A stretch of 15,650 nt of DNA from positions 1-15,650 of the forward strand of contig CAMWQY010000021.1 in NCBI GenBank assembly GCA_947176355.1. Direction: 5' to 3'. Shown here piece by piece: positions 1-12,351 of this stretch (its first letter is position 1; every line of letters starts with the position of its first letter). Made by a program: the position numbers and the translations under genes. The notes under the pieces are model-generated. The model saw only the letters and a list, made by a program, of their open reading frames with translations. It did no database searches and was not told where the DNA came from. The DNA comes from an uncultured Porphyromonadaceae bacterium (GTDB lineage Bacteria > Bacteroidota > Bacteroidia > Bacteroidales > Muribaculaceae).

Positions 1-959
1 ATTTTTTTATCCTCCGGCAAATCAGAATTCAGGATTGAATCCGCTATTGTATAGTTATACCGTTGTGATTCTCTGTATCTGTTCAATGCTTCAAGCATAT
101 CATCGTCTACTTTAGGGAGTTCCTTCATGCCATGCTCCTCACACCATGCCTTGACCCTGTTCAGCATGTCCAGTGTCTCGTCGTTGATGTCGGCAAGGAT
201 TCCGGTAAATCCATGATAAGTTGAAGGGAAGTTAAAATCCCGGATATATCCCAATTCCTTCTTTTCAAGCTCCACAAACGTATCGGATGGATTGTCGCCG
301 AAACGTATATTGTCAAGAGCCGCACGAATTAGCTTATCCTTATCTTGTTCCGACGTATGATTGTACATCACTCTGAGGAGCATAGCAGGATGGTTCTTTT
401 TTCTTAGATAGATGCCTATTCCTTGTGTATAGATATCCATGAAATGTCTGGGCAGAGGGAATTCGTATATTGCCACTGTATCCGCATTTGCGTATTGCGA
501 CATATCCTCTTCAGCAATTATCTTGACAAATGGTCTCACATCAAGATGCATGTCTTTATGTATCATTCTCAGGTCAGCCTCTATTTTGCTACTTCCGTGC
601 GCTGTTGATAAGTATATAGGCTCAGATCTGCCCGGAAAATCCAACTTTATCTGTGGGTAGCAGATAGCCGCCTTGCAACTGTCTTCTTCTACAATCGCTT
701 CTATATCGATAGGATTACAGCGAAAATTCATTTCTTCTTCGCCACTGCCTATCGAAGTCTTGACATCAGAAAGCCCCCTTATGCTGGCAGGTGAATAGTT
801 TTGAGGCAAAGAAATGTAGACGTCATGCTCCTTAAGAAACTCCACATAATCGTTATAAGCCTTCTCCGTATCCTTGTAGTCCATAGGATTTATGATTACT
901 CCCTGCGCTACCAACGATACAAGTATAAGCATCGCCGTTATTATAGCTCTATGTTTCAT
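1..959 (-). CDS. Secreted protein of unknown function, 3' part beyond the left edge
   Basis: An open frame runs leftward from an ATG at 957-959 for 319 codons without a stop to the window edge, so the C-terminus is missing. The N-terminus (MKHRAIITAMLILVSLVAQG) looks like a signal peptide with a likely cut near residue 20, implying export. The rest is soluble and mixed in charge, with an early segment MDYKDTEKAYNDYVEFLKEH and no membrane segment after the leader. I recognise no family or catalytic motif. The start lies 78 bases after the GH2 stop on the same strand. No TAnnTTTG promoter is visible in that gap, but a strong hairpin is, so it may be read through from the GH2 gene at reduced level. 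The ATG is preceded by an A-rich stretch rather than a Shine-Dalgarno sequence, as is usual in Bacteroidota. Reality of the gene is well supported; function is unknown. Confidence 0.8.
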   Translation of the reverse strand, partial: MKHRAIITAMLILVSLVAQGVIINPMDYKDTEKAYNDYVEFLKEHDVYISLPQNYSPASIRGLSDVKTSIGSGEEEMNFRCNPIDIEAIVEEDSCKAAICYPQIKLDFPGRSEPIYLSTAHGSSKIEADLRMIHKDMHLDVRPFVKIIAEEDMSQYANADTVAIYEFPLPRHFMDIYTQGIGIYLRKKNHPAMLLRVMYNHTSEQDKDKLIRAALDNIRFGDNPSDTFVELEKKELGYIRDFNFPSTYHGFTGILADINDETLDMLNRVKAWCEEHGMKELPKVDDDMLEALNRYRESQRYNYTIADSILNSDLPEDKK

Positions 960-979
960 AATTCAATCTTTTTTAGTAA

Positions 980-1010
980 ACACGCCCTTGGCTTGCGACC
1001 AAAGGCGTGT
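980..1010 (-). terminator. Hairpin after the GH2 gene, probable terminator or attenuator
   Basis: Two 12-base arms (980-991 and 999-1010) pair around a 7-base loop. On the leftward transcript all 12 positions pair, one as U-G; on the rightward strand that position would be a C-A mismatch, so the structure favours leftward RNA. It lies 28 bases past the GH2 stop. The run after it (TTTACT) is a poor U-tract, so partial termination or 3'-end protection is as likely as full termination. Confidence 0.5.
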
Positions 1011-1037
1011 CATGTATCAGGAATTTTTGGCGTTTTT

Positions 1038-5651
<4,614 letters not shown>

Positions 5652-5712
5652 TCAAAAAATATTCCCCACAGACATTTTCCCAACTGAAATCCCTATCATA
5701 CGACAGCCGGCC

Positions 5713-6495
5713 TTATTCTTCTTCGGCGAGGCCGTCGAAGTCTTCGGGGAGGTCGCCGAAGCGGGCGTTGCGGAGGTCGTCGATCCATTGCATCCAATCC
5801 TGTTCCTTATTGTTTTCTGCAAACATATCTTCTATGCTTTCCATATCAAAATCAGGATTGATCCACGAAGAGCCACCCCCTGCGGCTACATCAGCCTCTA
5901 TTGCCTCCATCAATTTTCGGAAGTCTTCGGCGTTGTCAATACGTTGTACGGCAAATCCGTCGCCAAAAACACGCTCGTTGTCTGCATCCTTATGTTTTTT
6001 ATCATCTCTGAAAAGATTGTCGATTTCAGTGAGAGCCCTGTCGTGCTCAAGCATATCCGGGTTGTCGGAATTAAGAAATGAATGCAACTCGCTCTTGTAG
6101 GCAGCCGAATAGAATTCGTTGGCATCATCCTCAAGATAGCCTTCATGATCGAATGTGTCATCACACACACCCATATATTCATCATCGTCGTGAGGAGTAT
6201 GGAGCATCTCTCTCCAGGTTGCCACTCTCTTCATTATCTTGGTCATATCTGCAGATACGTTTCCCTGACGGTCTACCTTGCACATGCTCAGCACCGGATA
6301 GAGAAAATCATAATCCCCTCTCCATCCTCCATCAGAAATCGAGAGGGTGCCGGTCCAGCGTCCGTTGACCTCAAGATAGGGAAGTCGCTCGATTCCATTC
6401 TTTTCGATATAGTCAGTAATAGTCTTGTGAATGCGCTCGCCCAAATCGGGAGTATCAAGAGCCGCATATTTTGCGATTAGTTTAGTACGTGCCAT
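5713..6495 (-). CDS. Acidic cytoplasmic protein of unknown function
   Basis: A 260-residue protein starting MARTKLIAKYAALDTPDLGE, with no signal peptide or membrane segment, so probably cytoplasmic. It is rich in Asp and Glu (for example HTPHDDDEYMGVCDDTFDHE and a C-terminal GLAEEE) and Trp/aromatic-containing stretches such as GRWTGTLSISDGGWRGDYDF. A Gly-rich turn (AAGGGSSW) splits the C-terminal third. I do not recognise a family; the region around residues 35-90 looks like a compact folded domain and the acidic remainder may be a flexible or binding segment. It has its own promoter upstream and its stop lies 148 bases before the GH2 start, which also has its own promoter, so the two are probably separate units. 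A real gene is supported by the upstream promoter and uniform codon use; function is unknown. Confidence 0.8.
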   Translation of the reverse strand: MARTKLIAKYAALDTPDLGERIHKTITDYIEKNGIERLPYLEVNGRWTGTLSISDGGWRGDYDFLYPVLSMCKVDRQGNVSADMTKIMKRVATWREMLHTPHDDDEYMGVCDDTFDHEGYLEDDANEFYSAAYKSELHSFLNSDNPDMLEHDRALTEIDNLFRDDKKHKDADNERVFGDGFAVQRIDNAEDFRKLMEAIEADVAAGGGSSWINPDFDMESIEDMFAENNKEQDWMQWIDDLRNARFGDLPEDFDGLAEEE

Positions 6496-6526
6496 AGACT
6501 TTGTTCATAAAAATCGTTATCCGATG

Positions 6527-6557
6527 CAAAAATAGTAATATTTAGCGATATATCAAA
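6527..6557 (-). promoter_or_regulatory. Bacteroidota-type promoter for the acidic unknown gene
   Basis: Leftward TTTG (complement of 6554-6557), 19 bases, then TATTTTTG (complement of 6527-6534), a good TAnnTTTG match. The predicted transcript would start near 6520, about 25 bases before the ATG at 6495. It is divergent from the pectinesterase promoter about 70 bases away. Confidence 0.65.
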
Positions 6558-6626
6558 AAAAAGGAAGCTCTTTATTAAAAAATTATTTTCAGGCATCTTA
6601 AATCAATAAAATAATGAAAATCCAAG

Positions 6627-6657
6627 TTGCATTTTCTGATTTCTTTTTGTATTTTTG
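6627..6657 (+). promoter_or_regulatory. Bacteroidota-type promoter for the pectinesterase
   Basis: Rightward TTG at 6627-6629, 20 bases, then TATTTTTG at 6650-6657, matching the -33/-7 pattern. Start of transcription is expected near 6664, about 35 bases before the ATG at 6699. The leader is A-rich (a run of eight A before CTAATTTCATG), consistent with translation initiation without Shine-Dalgarno pairing. Confidence 0.7.
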
Positions 6658-6698
6658 CACAATAAATCTAACGACTAATATTAAAAAAAACTAATTTC

Positions 6699-9497
6699 AT
6701 GAAAAAGTATGCTTTAAGTATGCTGTCGCTGATGATGCTGTTTTTGACAGGGATGTCAGCATTTGCATCTGAAAATGGGAGGGCGCATGTCGAGACTACC
6801 CGTTTTTGGGATCTTACCCAAGGTAAGAATCACGCTGAGGAAGTGAAGAACTGCGATTATTGGAGCGAGGGTAGCAAGGGACGCTATTCTTTGGCTAAGG
6901 CACTTGACAATAAGGAGTTGCCCTCCAATAAGGGTGGTGCTTTGACCGGTCTTGAGGGTCTCTACTTCACTGTAGGCTCCGGTGCAGTCTATGGTATATC
7001 TCAGAATTTCTGCTTCCAAAATGGGTCTATTACGGTCCGTATTCCTGATTGTGGTGTCAATGACGAGCTTATCATCGACTTCAGCGGAGCAGGAGGAGAG
7101 GCAACTGTCTCTTCAGAGAATATTCTTAAAGATCTTAAGGTGGATGCCAGTATCAGCAAGCAGTGTGATGAGTCAAAAGTTTCCACACGCGTGAAAGAAG
7201 ATGGTGACGTAATTCTGAAAATGAGTTGTGGCAAAGGTTTCCGTCTTTATGGAATCACAGTCAAACCTTATATCAAGAAAGAGCGTCATTTTACCGACTT
7301 CCAAATTGATTTTACAAGCGACCCTTACACTGTCGTGAAACCCGCAGACGGAATCTTACCGGAAGGTGTGACTGTCCAGGGCACATGGCATGATGATCAG
7401 CATGGCTACAATTCATCCGTGGTCACAGTCCCCGTAGATGGCGCTGTAAAAATCACCTTTGGTAATTGCACCTACAATGGACATGGTGCCACCATCAAGA
7501 AAGGAGAGGATGTATTGGCTGAGTTAGCATGCGGTGGCGATTGCACAGGAACGACTTCATGGATCTACAACAGCGATGATGATGCTGTGCTGACCATCAT
7601 AACCCCCTCATATTGCCCGTCTCTATCCGTAGAGGCTTGCGACTTTATCCCAGATGTGACGGTCTCTTACTACAATACCGACGGATCTCTAATCGGAACC
7701 GATCAGATAGCAGGTGGCGCTTCTCTCTATTATAAGTATAGTGTCGACGACGTGACTGTTCCAGCCGGGGAGGCATTCCGCGGATGGTTTGCTTCAGCCA
7801 AGTCTACAGCAGAAAAAGTTGCCGAAGGAACTTCCATTCAGATGGATACAGATCTTTTTGCCCGTGCCACTAAGATTGAAGAGCCAACTTCTACTTCACG
7901 CTTCGTATACGACCTTACAAAACCTTATTTCTATGTAGAGGACCACGAAGCCATCGAGATAGACGGAAAATATTATAACAACCACGGCTGGCAGATCAAT
8001 AATGGAGGCTCAATTAAAGTGAAAGTTGCCAGCAAAGTATATGTTTCGGTAGGTTGCTGCTTATACTCAGCTGAATCTACAGCCATAGTGACAAATGAAG
8101 CCGGTGAGACTGTGGCTGAGTTCCCAGTCAAAGCAGCGAGTGATGGTGGAGAACAGACTTTCCAATATGATGGTGATCCCGGTTGGCTTACAATCACTTT
8201 CCCTGCCGGTGCATATACCCACTCCGTGACTGTATCAAATGTGGTGGACTTCGTTTCATACAACGAATCTACCGGCTTCTTTGAGATCCCTGCCGGCGAC
8301 GTCACAAGTTTCATTCTTGCTTTGGAAGCGGCAGCTACTAAAGATGGTGCAAAGATATTCCTCCCTAATGGCACATACGATCTCGGCACCACCACTCTTA
8401 CCCCTATCAACGGAAAGAATATCTCAATCATAGGTGAGTCAGCTAAAGGAACCGTAATCTTGAATTATCCCCCTCTTGATGCTGAAGGAATTAGCGTGAC
8501 TGCGACATTGCTCAACCGATCTGAAAATCTCTATTTGCAGGATCTTACTCTTAGAAATGCGATGCCGTTCGATGGAAAGGCTGCAGCGGGACGTGCCGTG
8601 GCTCTTCAGGATAAAGGTAAGAAGACAATATGCAAGAACGTAAATCTCGAATCGCATCAAGATACTTATTATAGCAATAACAACTCTACATATTTCTATT
8701 TTGAAGATGGCGAGATCCATGGCGTAGTAGACTATGTATGCGGTGGAGGTGATGTATATTTCAATCGCGTGAAGTTTGTCAACGAAGCTGTAAAGAATGC
8801 AACGATTGCGGCTCCTAACGGAGCTAAGAAAGTGGGATATGTGATGAATAATTGCACTATTGAGACTCTATGCTCTACATTCAATTTCGGACGCTCATGG
8901 GGCACCTATTCGGGTCTTGCTTGGCTAAATACTACTATCAATCAGCCATCAAAACTTGTCGCCTCTCGCTTCACTACGAAGGGTATGAATTGCTCGGCAG
9001 ATAAGTTTGTAGAGTATAATTCAATGGATTCTAATGGCAACCGTATATCACCGGCCTCCAATAAACTGACCTTCACTCACACTTCCGGCGACAAGCAATA
9101 TGAGACAATTCTCACCGACGAGCAAGCTGCTGAATATGCCATCGACAAGGTCTTCCCGGATTGGAATCCTGAAGCAATTGCTTCTCAGGCAGTATATACA
9201 GAAAATGAGGACCTTTCCGGCAATGTTTATCTGGTAGACGGAAAGATTTACGCCGGAGAACTACCTGTCGGCAACAATCTGAAAGTGCGCAAAGCAAACA
9301 GCCGTGGTGGTTTCGGCCCCGTTGTAGAGGTCAATTCAACAGGTATCAAGAGTCTTGGAGCAGAATCTGAGGATGTGGTAAGCTCAGAATATTTTAATCT
9401 TCAGGGTATGCCTGTAGATAAGACTCATGAAGGAGTTGTCATTAAAGTGGAGACTCTTAAGAGTGGCAAGAAGATAGCTGTAAAGGAAATAAAGTAA
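6699..9497 (+). CDS. Secreted modular pectinesterase with T9SS-like tail
   Basis: A 932-residue exported carbohydrate esterase family 8-like pectinesterase, expected to remove methyl esters from homogalacturonan. Order: signal peptide (about 1-24, ending SAFA-SEN); a beta-rich module (about 30-190); a second module (about 198-315); an InlB/Listeria-Bacteroides repeat-like module (about 319-395, ending in the FRGWF pattern); a third module resembling the second (about 401-515); the pectinesterase beta-helix (about 533-820); and a T9SS-like tail ending KVETLKSGKKIAVKEIK. Catalytic elements: Q654-D655 in SHQDTYY, D678 in VVDYVCGGGD (equivalent of GTVDFIFG), R732 in FGRSWG (equivalent of GRPW). 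The Gln that plant and enterobacterial enzymes carry in their QAVAL motif is Arg here (R632 in GRAVAL), as I recall for many Bacteroidota relatives. The usual catalytic domain is about 300 residues; the N-terminal half is likely carbohydrate binding or spacing. It faces the CotH gene tail to tail. Family call firm; substrate inferred. Confidence 0.92.
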   Translation: MKKYALSMLSLMMLFLTGMSAFASENGRAHVETTRFWDLTQGKNHAEEVKNCDYWSEGSKGRYSLAKALDNKELPSNKGGALTGLEGLYFTVGSGAVYGISQNFCFQNGSITVRIPDCGVNDELIIDFSGAGGEATVSSENILKDLKVDASISKQCDESKVSTRVKEDGDVILKMSCGKGFRLYGITVKPYIKKERHFTDFQIDFTSDPYTVVKPADGILPEGVTVQGTWHDDQHGYNSSVVTVPVDGAVKITFGNCTYNGHGATIKKGEDVLAELACGGDCTGTTSWIYNSDDDAVLTIITPSYCPSLSVEACDFIPDVTVSYYNTDGSLIGTDQIAGGASLYYKYSVDDVTVPAGEAFRGWFASAKSTAEKVAEGTSIQMDTDLFARATKIEEPTSTSRFVYDLTKPYFYVEDHEAIEIDGKYYNNHGWQINNGGSIKVKVASKVYVSVGCCLYSAESTAIVTNEAGETVAEFPVKAASDGGEQTFQYDGDPGWLTITFPAGAYTHSVTVSNVVDFVSYNESTGFFEIPAGDVTSFILALEAAATKDGAKIFLPNGTYDLGTTTLTPINGKNISIIGESAKGTVILNYPPLDAEGISVTATLLNRSENLYLQDLTLRNAMPFDGKAAAGRAVALQDKGKKTICKNVNLESHQDTYYSNNNSTYFYFEDGEIHGVVDYVCGGGDVYFNRVKFVNEAVKNATIAAPNGAKKVGYVMNNCTIETLCSTFNFGRSWGTYSGLAWLNTTINQPSKLVASRFTTKGMNCSADKFVEYNSMDSNGNRISPASNKLTFTHTSGDKQYETILTDEQAAEYAIDKVFPDWNPEAIASQAVYTENEDLSGNVYLVDGKIYAGELPVGNNLKVRKANSRGGFGPVVEVNSTGIKSLGAESEDVVSSEYFNLQGMPVDKTHEGVVIKVETLKSGKKIAVKEIK

Positions 9498-9515
9498 TCC
9501 ATCTTCACAATAAGC

Positions 9516-9546
9516 AAGGGGCGACTGCGGAGTGCAGCCGCCCCTT
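9516..9546. terminator. Shared terminator hairpin between convergent genes
   Basis: Thirteen-base arms (9516-9528 and 9534-9546) pair around the loop GGAGT, GC-rich with AAGGGG at the base. One position is A-C on the rightward RNA but a G-U pair on the leftward RNA. It sits 18 bases after the pectinesterase stop and 47 bases past the CotH stop on the other strand, so it probably ends both transcripts. Neither side has a strong U-tract. Confidence 0.7.
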
Positions 9547-9593
9547 ATATATAGGGTATCACCATTATTTGTCAGACTGGATAATGTAAAGTG

Positions 9594-11975
9594 TCATTTT
9601 AATAAGACTTTCTTTGTGGCGTTTCCTTGGCGGAAGATATATATGCCCTTGTTGAGATTAGAGGGTGAAGTACAAAGGTGGCGACCTGCTGCGTCATATA
9701 TCTTGCAAGGAGCATTAGGATCAAATTCTGCCTGAAGTTCATCTAACGCAAGTGGCTCTGCGGATAGGATAGGATTGATCGCCACTTTGCTCCCTTCCGG
9801 CATTTCTAATGTCAATATCTCTGTCTGGTAGGTAGAGGTAGAAGTTTTTCCTCCGGACGTCACCGCAACTTCCCAGCCGTTGACGTAAAGGCCATCAGAA
9901 TCAGATATTGATTCTATAGTCAGTTTACGTCCCGGGAAGAATTTGCCGTCAAATTCAGATGCAGTCAGTGGTATGCCGTTTATTATCAGGTTGCGTGCGG
10001 AGTCGCTTCCTTTGGCAATGGTCAGGACAACCGGTTTTTTCAGCTTGAAGAAATCGGAGAGATGTCCGTAGAAGAATCCCCATCTGTCTGTTATCCAGTT
10101 TTTCCCGTATTCAATCTCCTGACTATGGTTGGGCCACCATGGGTTGATCAGATCGCGATGGAATTTGTATTCAGTCGTTATTTCATCATATCTTTTGTCA
10201 ATACGCCCTTTGACTGCTTCAGGACGAAGGAAATCACCCATATAGACAGCACAACGATCGATAAACATATCCTTGAATTCCTGAGTATCGAGAAGTCGAC
10301 GGAATAGTCGGGTGGCGTCAGCTGTGTTTGCCCAATTATTGCGGTTATTGTCATAGCCCGGAGTGGTGATCCAATTAAGGGTCTTATATGTAGCTCTCTG
10401 GCCATATAGTCCCAATCCGAAATCGGTGTCCTTTGATATCCAGCGCCATTTGCCGCCGTCGGCTATGGGCCGCCACATGACAATATTATTCCCCGGAAAA
10501 TCCTCGTTGTCGAAATAGATACCCATAATCATGAGGTTGCAGAATTCCCCGGTGTCCATAAGGGCATCAAATTCATCAAATGAATGCCCCTTTTCGGTAT
10601 AGAAATCCTTGAAGGCATTGAAATTATCCATTGTGCCCTCCTTTAGTTCCTCCCAATTCTCGAGTATGTCGATATCTTCGAGACCATCATAATAAGAATA
10701 TACGTAATCTTCGTTGCTGCGAGGCCTTATGTTGAGGATCCCTTTGTATGTGCCATTTATATAAAGAATCACGGGGCGTGAAGGTTGCCAGTCGAGGTCG
10801 CAGTTCATTCCCATACTCTGCTGTATGATTGCATCACGCATATACATGGAGTCGAAATCATTGCCGCAATTTCGCATTTCAAACGACTTGAATTCCTCAA
10901 TGCCGGGAGTCTGGTCGGGGAAAAACTCATAGTTGAAGCGTTTCTCACCGAAACGCTTGTTAGCGTAGACAGCGAGTGATTTAAGCGCGTTGCCACGGGT
11001 CGCTCCACCCTTGACACGTGTTTCGCAAAGCTGGTTGATACTGCTGGGAATACCGAATCCCTCAAAATACTCATAATTTATGGGGCGTCGCCAGTCATAT
11101 TCATAATTGGGAGTGCCATTCGTGTATGTACCCTGCACATAGATACCCAATTTATTATCGTAGAAATAATCTTTGTTTGTGACAATTGATACGACGGGGA
11201 GAGTGACTTCTCTCGGATGTTTGATGTAGGAGTGAGTAGTGGAGCGTGGAGAAAGATACCCTTCGCAGAAAAGCTTTGCCCTGATTGCTTTAGTGGCTTG
11301 AATTTTTATGGGATTTGAGTATTTAAAGCTTTTTTCGGTGGGTTCTTTCCCGTCAATGGTATATCTGATCACTGTTCCTTCAGGAGCATCGTCCGGCAGT
11401 GAGAGAGTAAGAGTGATTGTTTCTGAAAAAACTTTGCCCTTTACGTCGAAAATCGGGTCACCGAGGATATTCTTGCAGACGGTGCCACAGTTAGAACCAC
11501 CGGGTGTCGGTACAGACTGATAACCCCATTCGGCGGCATTATCGGTCACACGGCCGTAAGCAATGTTGGGAGCCGGTTGCTTTTTGAGCCCCTCGAGTTT
11601 GTCTATGATTTCATCATTCTTGAAGAGGTAGACAGCTCCGTCTTTGCCTGACTCAAGGCGGAAACTTGTGTGAAGATCTTGCTCTGCCTTGTCGCAATAT
11701 ATCACAATATATTCCCCCGCATGGAGAGTGCGGGCAGGGAGCTGATAAGCCTTCTTGACTTTATCTTTTACGCCAAGTTTGTAGTCGGCAAGATTTTCGT
11801 CATTAGGACCCGGATTGTAGAGTTCCACCCAAGAGTCGGGAAATTCATTTAAATCGTCCATAATGCAATCGATATTCGACTGCATGATCTCATTGATTAC
11901 TAAATCAGCAGAAACGGTCGACGTTCCCGCCAACGTAATCGCAGAGACAAGAAGAGAGCGGTAGATGTTACGCAT
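9594..11975 (-). CDS. Secreted lamin-tail / CotH-kinase-domain protein with T9SS-like tail
   Basis: A 793-residue exported protein. Order: signal peptide (MRNIYRSLLVSAITLAG...VSA, about 1-23); lamin-tail domain (about 25-160, starting LVINEIMQSN, with SWVELYNPG); a chitobiase-C/Fn3-associated module (about 172-250, with GTVIRYTIDGKEPT); CotH kinase-like domain (about 265-600) with RVKGGATRGN near 325, RNCGNDFDSMYMRDAI near 366-382, LYINGTYKGILNIRP near 404, and KDTDFG with D516 and D518; a beta-rich module (about 645-735); a T9SS-like tail ending KGIYIFRQGNATKKVLLK. CotH of Bacillus phosphorylates spore-coat proteins and is an atypical kinase; Bacteroidota homologues carry lamin-tail domains, and their targets are unknown to me. 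Location suggests surface or extracellular action, where ATP is scarce, so kinase activity is uncertain and a structural or glycan-linked role is possible. The gene has its own upstream -7 element and converges on the pectinesterase. Confidence 0.88.
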   Translation of the reverse strand: MRNIYRSLLVSAITLAGTSTVSADLVINEIMQSNIDCIMDDLNEFPDSWVELYNPGPNDENLADYKLGVKDKVKKAYQLPARTLHAGEYIVIYCDKAEQDLHTSFRLESGKDGAVYLFKNDEIIDKLEGLKKQPAPNIAYGRVTDNAAEWGYQSVPTPGGSNCGTVCKNILGDPIFDVKGKVFSETITLTLSLPDDAPEGTVIRYTIDGKEPTEKSFKYSNPIKIQATKAIRAKLFCEGYLSPRSTTHSYIKHPREVTLPVVSIVTNKDYFYDNKLGIYVQGTYTNGTPNYEYDWRRPINYEYFEGFGIPSSINQLCETRVKGGATRGNALKSLAVYANKRFGEKRFNYEFFPDQTPGIEEFKSFEMRNCGNDFDSMYMRDAIIQQSMGMNCDLDWQPSRPVILYINGTYKGILNIRPRSNEDYVYSYYDGLEDIDILENWEELKEGTMDNFNAFKDFYTEKGHSFDEFDALMDTGEFCNLMIMGIYFDNEDFPGNNIVMWRPIADGGKWRWISKDTDFGLGLYGQRATYKTLNWITTPGYDNNRNNWANTADATRLFRRLLDTQEFKDMFIDRCAVYMGDFLRPEAVKGRIDKRYDEITTEYKFHRDLINPWWPNHSQEIEYGKNWITDRWGFFYGHLSDFFKLKKPVVLTIAKGSDSARNLIINGIPLTASEFDGKFFPGRKLTIESISDSDGLYVNGWEVAVTSGGKTSTSTYQTEILTLEMPEGSKVAINPILSAEPLALDELQAEFDPNAPCKIYDAAGRHLCTSPSNLNKGIYIFRQGNATKKVLLK

Positions 11976-12010
11976 AAAATATTGGTATTAGAATTTAAGA
12001 AAAGAAAACG

Positions 12011-12018
12011 CAAAGATA
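12011..12018 (-). promoter_or_regulatory. Probable -7 element for the CotH gene
   Basis: The leftward strand reads TATCTTTG here, a clean TAnnTTTG, 36 bases before the ATG at 11975. No good TTTG lies at the expected -33 distance (the sequence there is TTTATAA), so this is a weaker prediction than the other promoters. Confidence 0.5.
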
Positions 12019-12060
12019 ATAAAAAAAATCAAAACTCTTTATAAAAAATTGAGAATCCAA

Positions 12061-12213
12061 AATTATATAAGCCAAATTAGACTAATAGGGCTAATAAGAC
12101 TGTAGCGGCTTGGCGGGGGACAAATCTGACTGCGGAAGAAGCTGAAGCTGCTTGGCAGTAAAAAATAAGATGCTTTTGTCGGGGCGGGATGTAAGAATAG
12201 GAGGCGTGTGGTC
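12061..12213. other. Spacer with short degenerate repeats, no gene seen
   Basis: With its flanks this belongs to the 376-base gap between the CotH and GH140-like genes. It begins with a degenerate 9-base tandem motif (ACTAATAGG-GCTAATAAG, 12081-12099), followed by G-rich sequence without a convincing open frame, tRNA-like fold or promoter. ACTGC/GCAGT arms near 12129-12160 could pair weakly. It reads as decayed repeat sequence. Confidence 0.45.
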
Positions 12214-12228
12214 GCACTCGGAGAGTGC
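12214..12228. repeat. GGA-triloop hairpin, copy A
   Basis: GCACTC-GGA-GAGTGC is a perfect 6-bp stem closed by three bases. It shares loop and size, but not stem sequence, with the hairpins at 13824 and 14967. TTTT follows it, so as rightward RNA it could also act as a weak terminator. It lies 27 bases before the GH140-like promoter. Confidence 0.6.
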
Positions 12229-12254
12229 TTTTGCTGCTAAAGTGGGGTCGCGGA

Positions 12255-12286
12255 TTTGATATTTCAGTAGATTTTAGCTAATTTTG
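12255..12286 (+). promoter_or_regulatory. Bacteroidota-type promoter for the GH140-like gene
   Basis: TTTG at 12255-12258, 20 bases, then TAATTTTG at 12279-12286: the best match to the -33/-7 consensus in the window. Transcription should start near 12293, giving a leader of about 58 bases that contains an AACGAT repeat block. Confidence 0.75.
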
Positions 12287-12303
12287 CAAGATGGGAGGAT
12301 GAT

Positions 12304-12332
12304 TCAACGATTAACGATGAATGATAAACGAT
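12304..12332. repeat. AACGAT repeat block, copy 1
   Basis: Starts TCAACGATTAACGATGAATG and continues with ATAAACGAT: three AACGAT units in 29 bases. It lies inside the predicted leader of the GH140-like mRNA, 20 bases before the ATG. Related blocks occur at 14751 and 15576. Confidence 0.6.
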
Positions 12333-12351
12333 ACTTGAATAAAATTAGATT

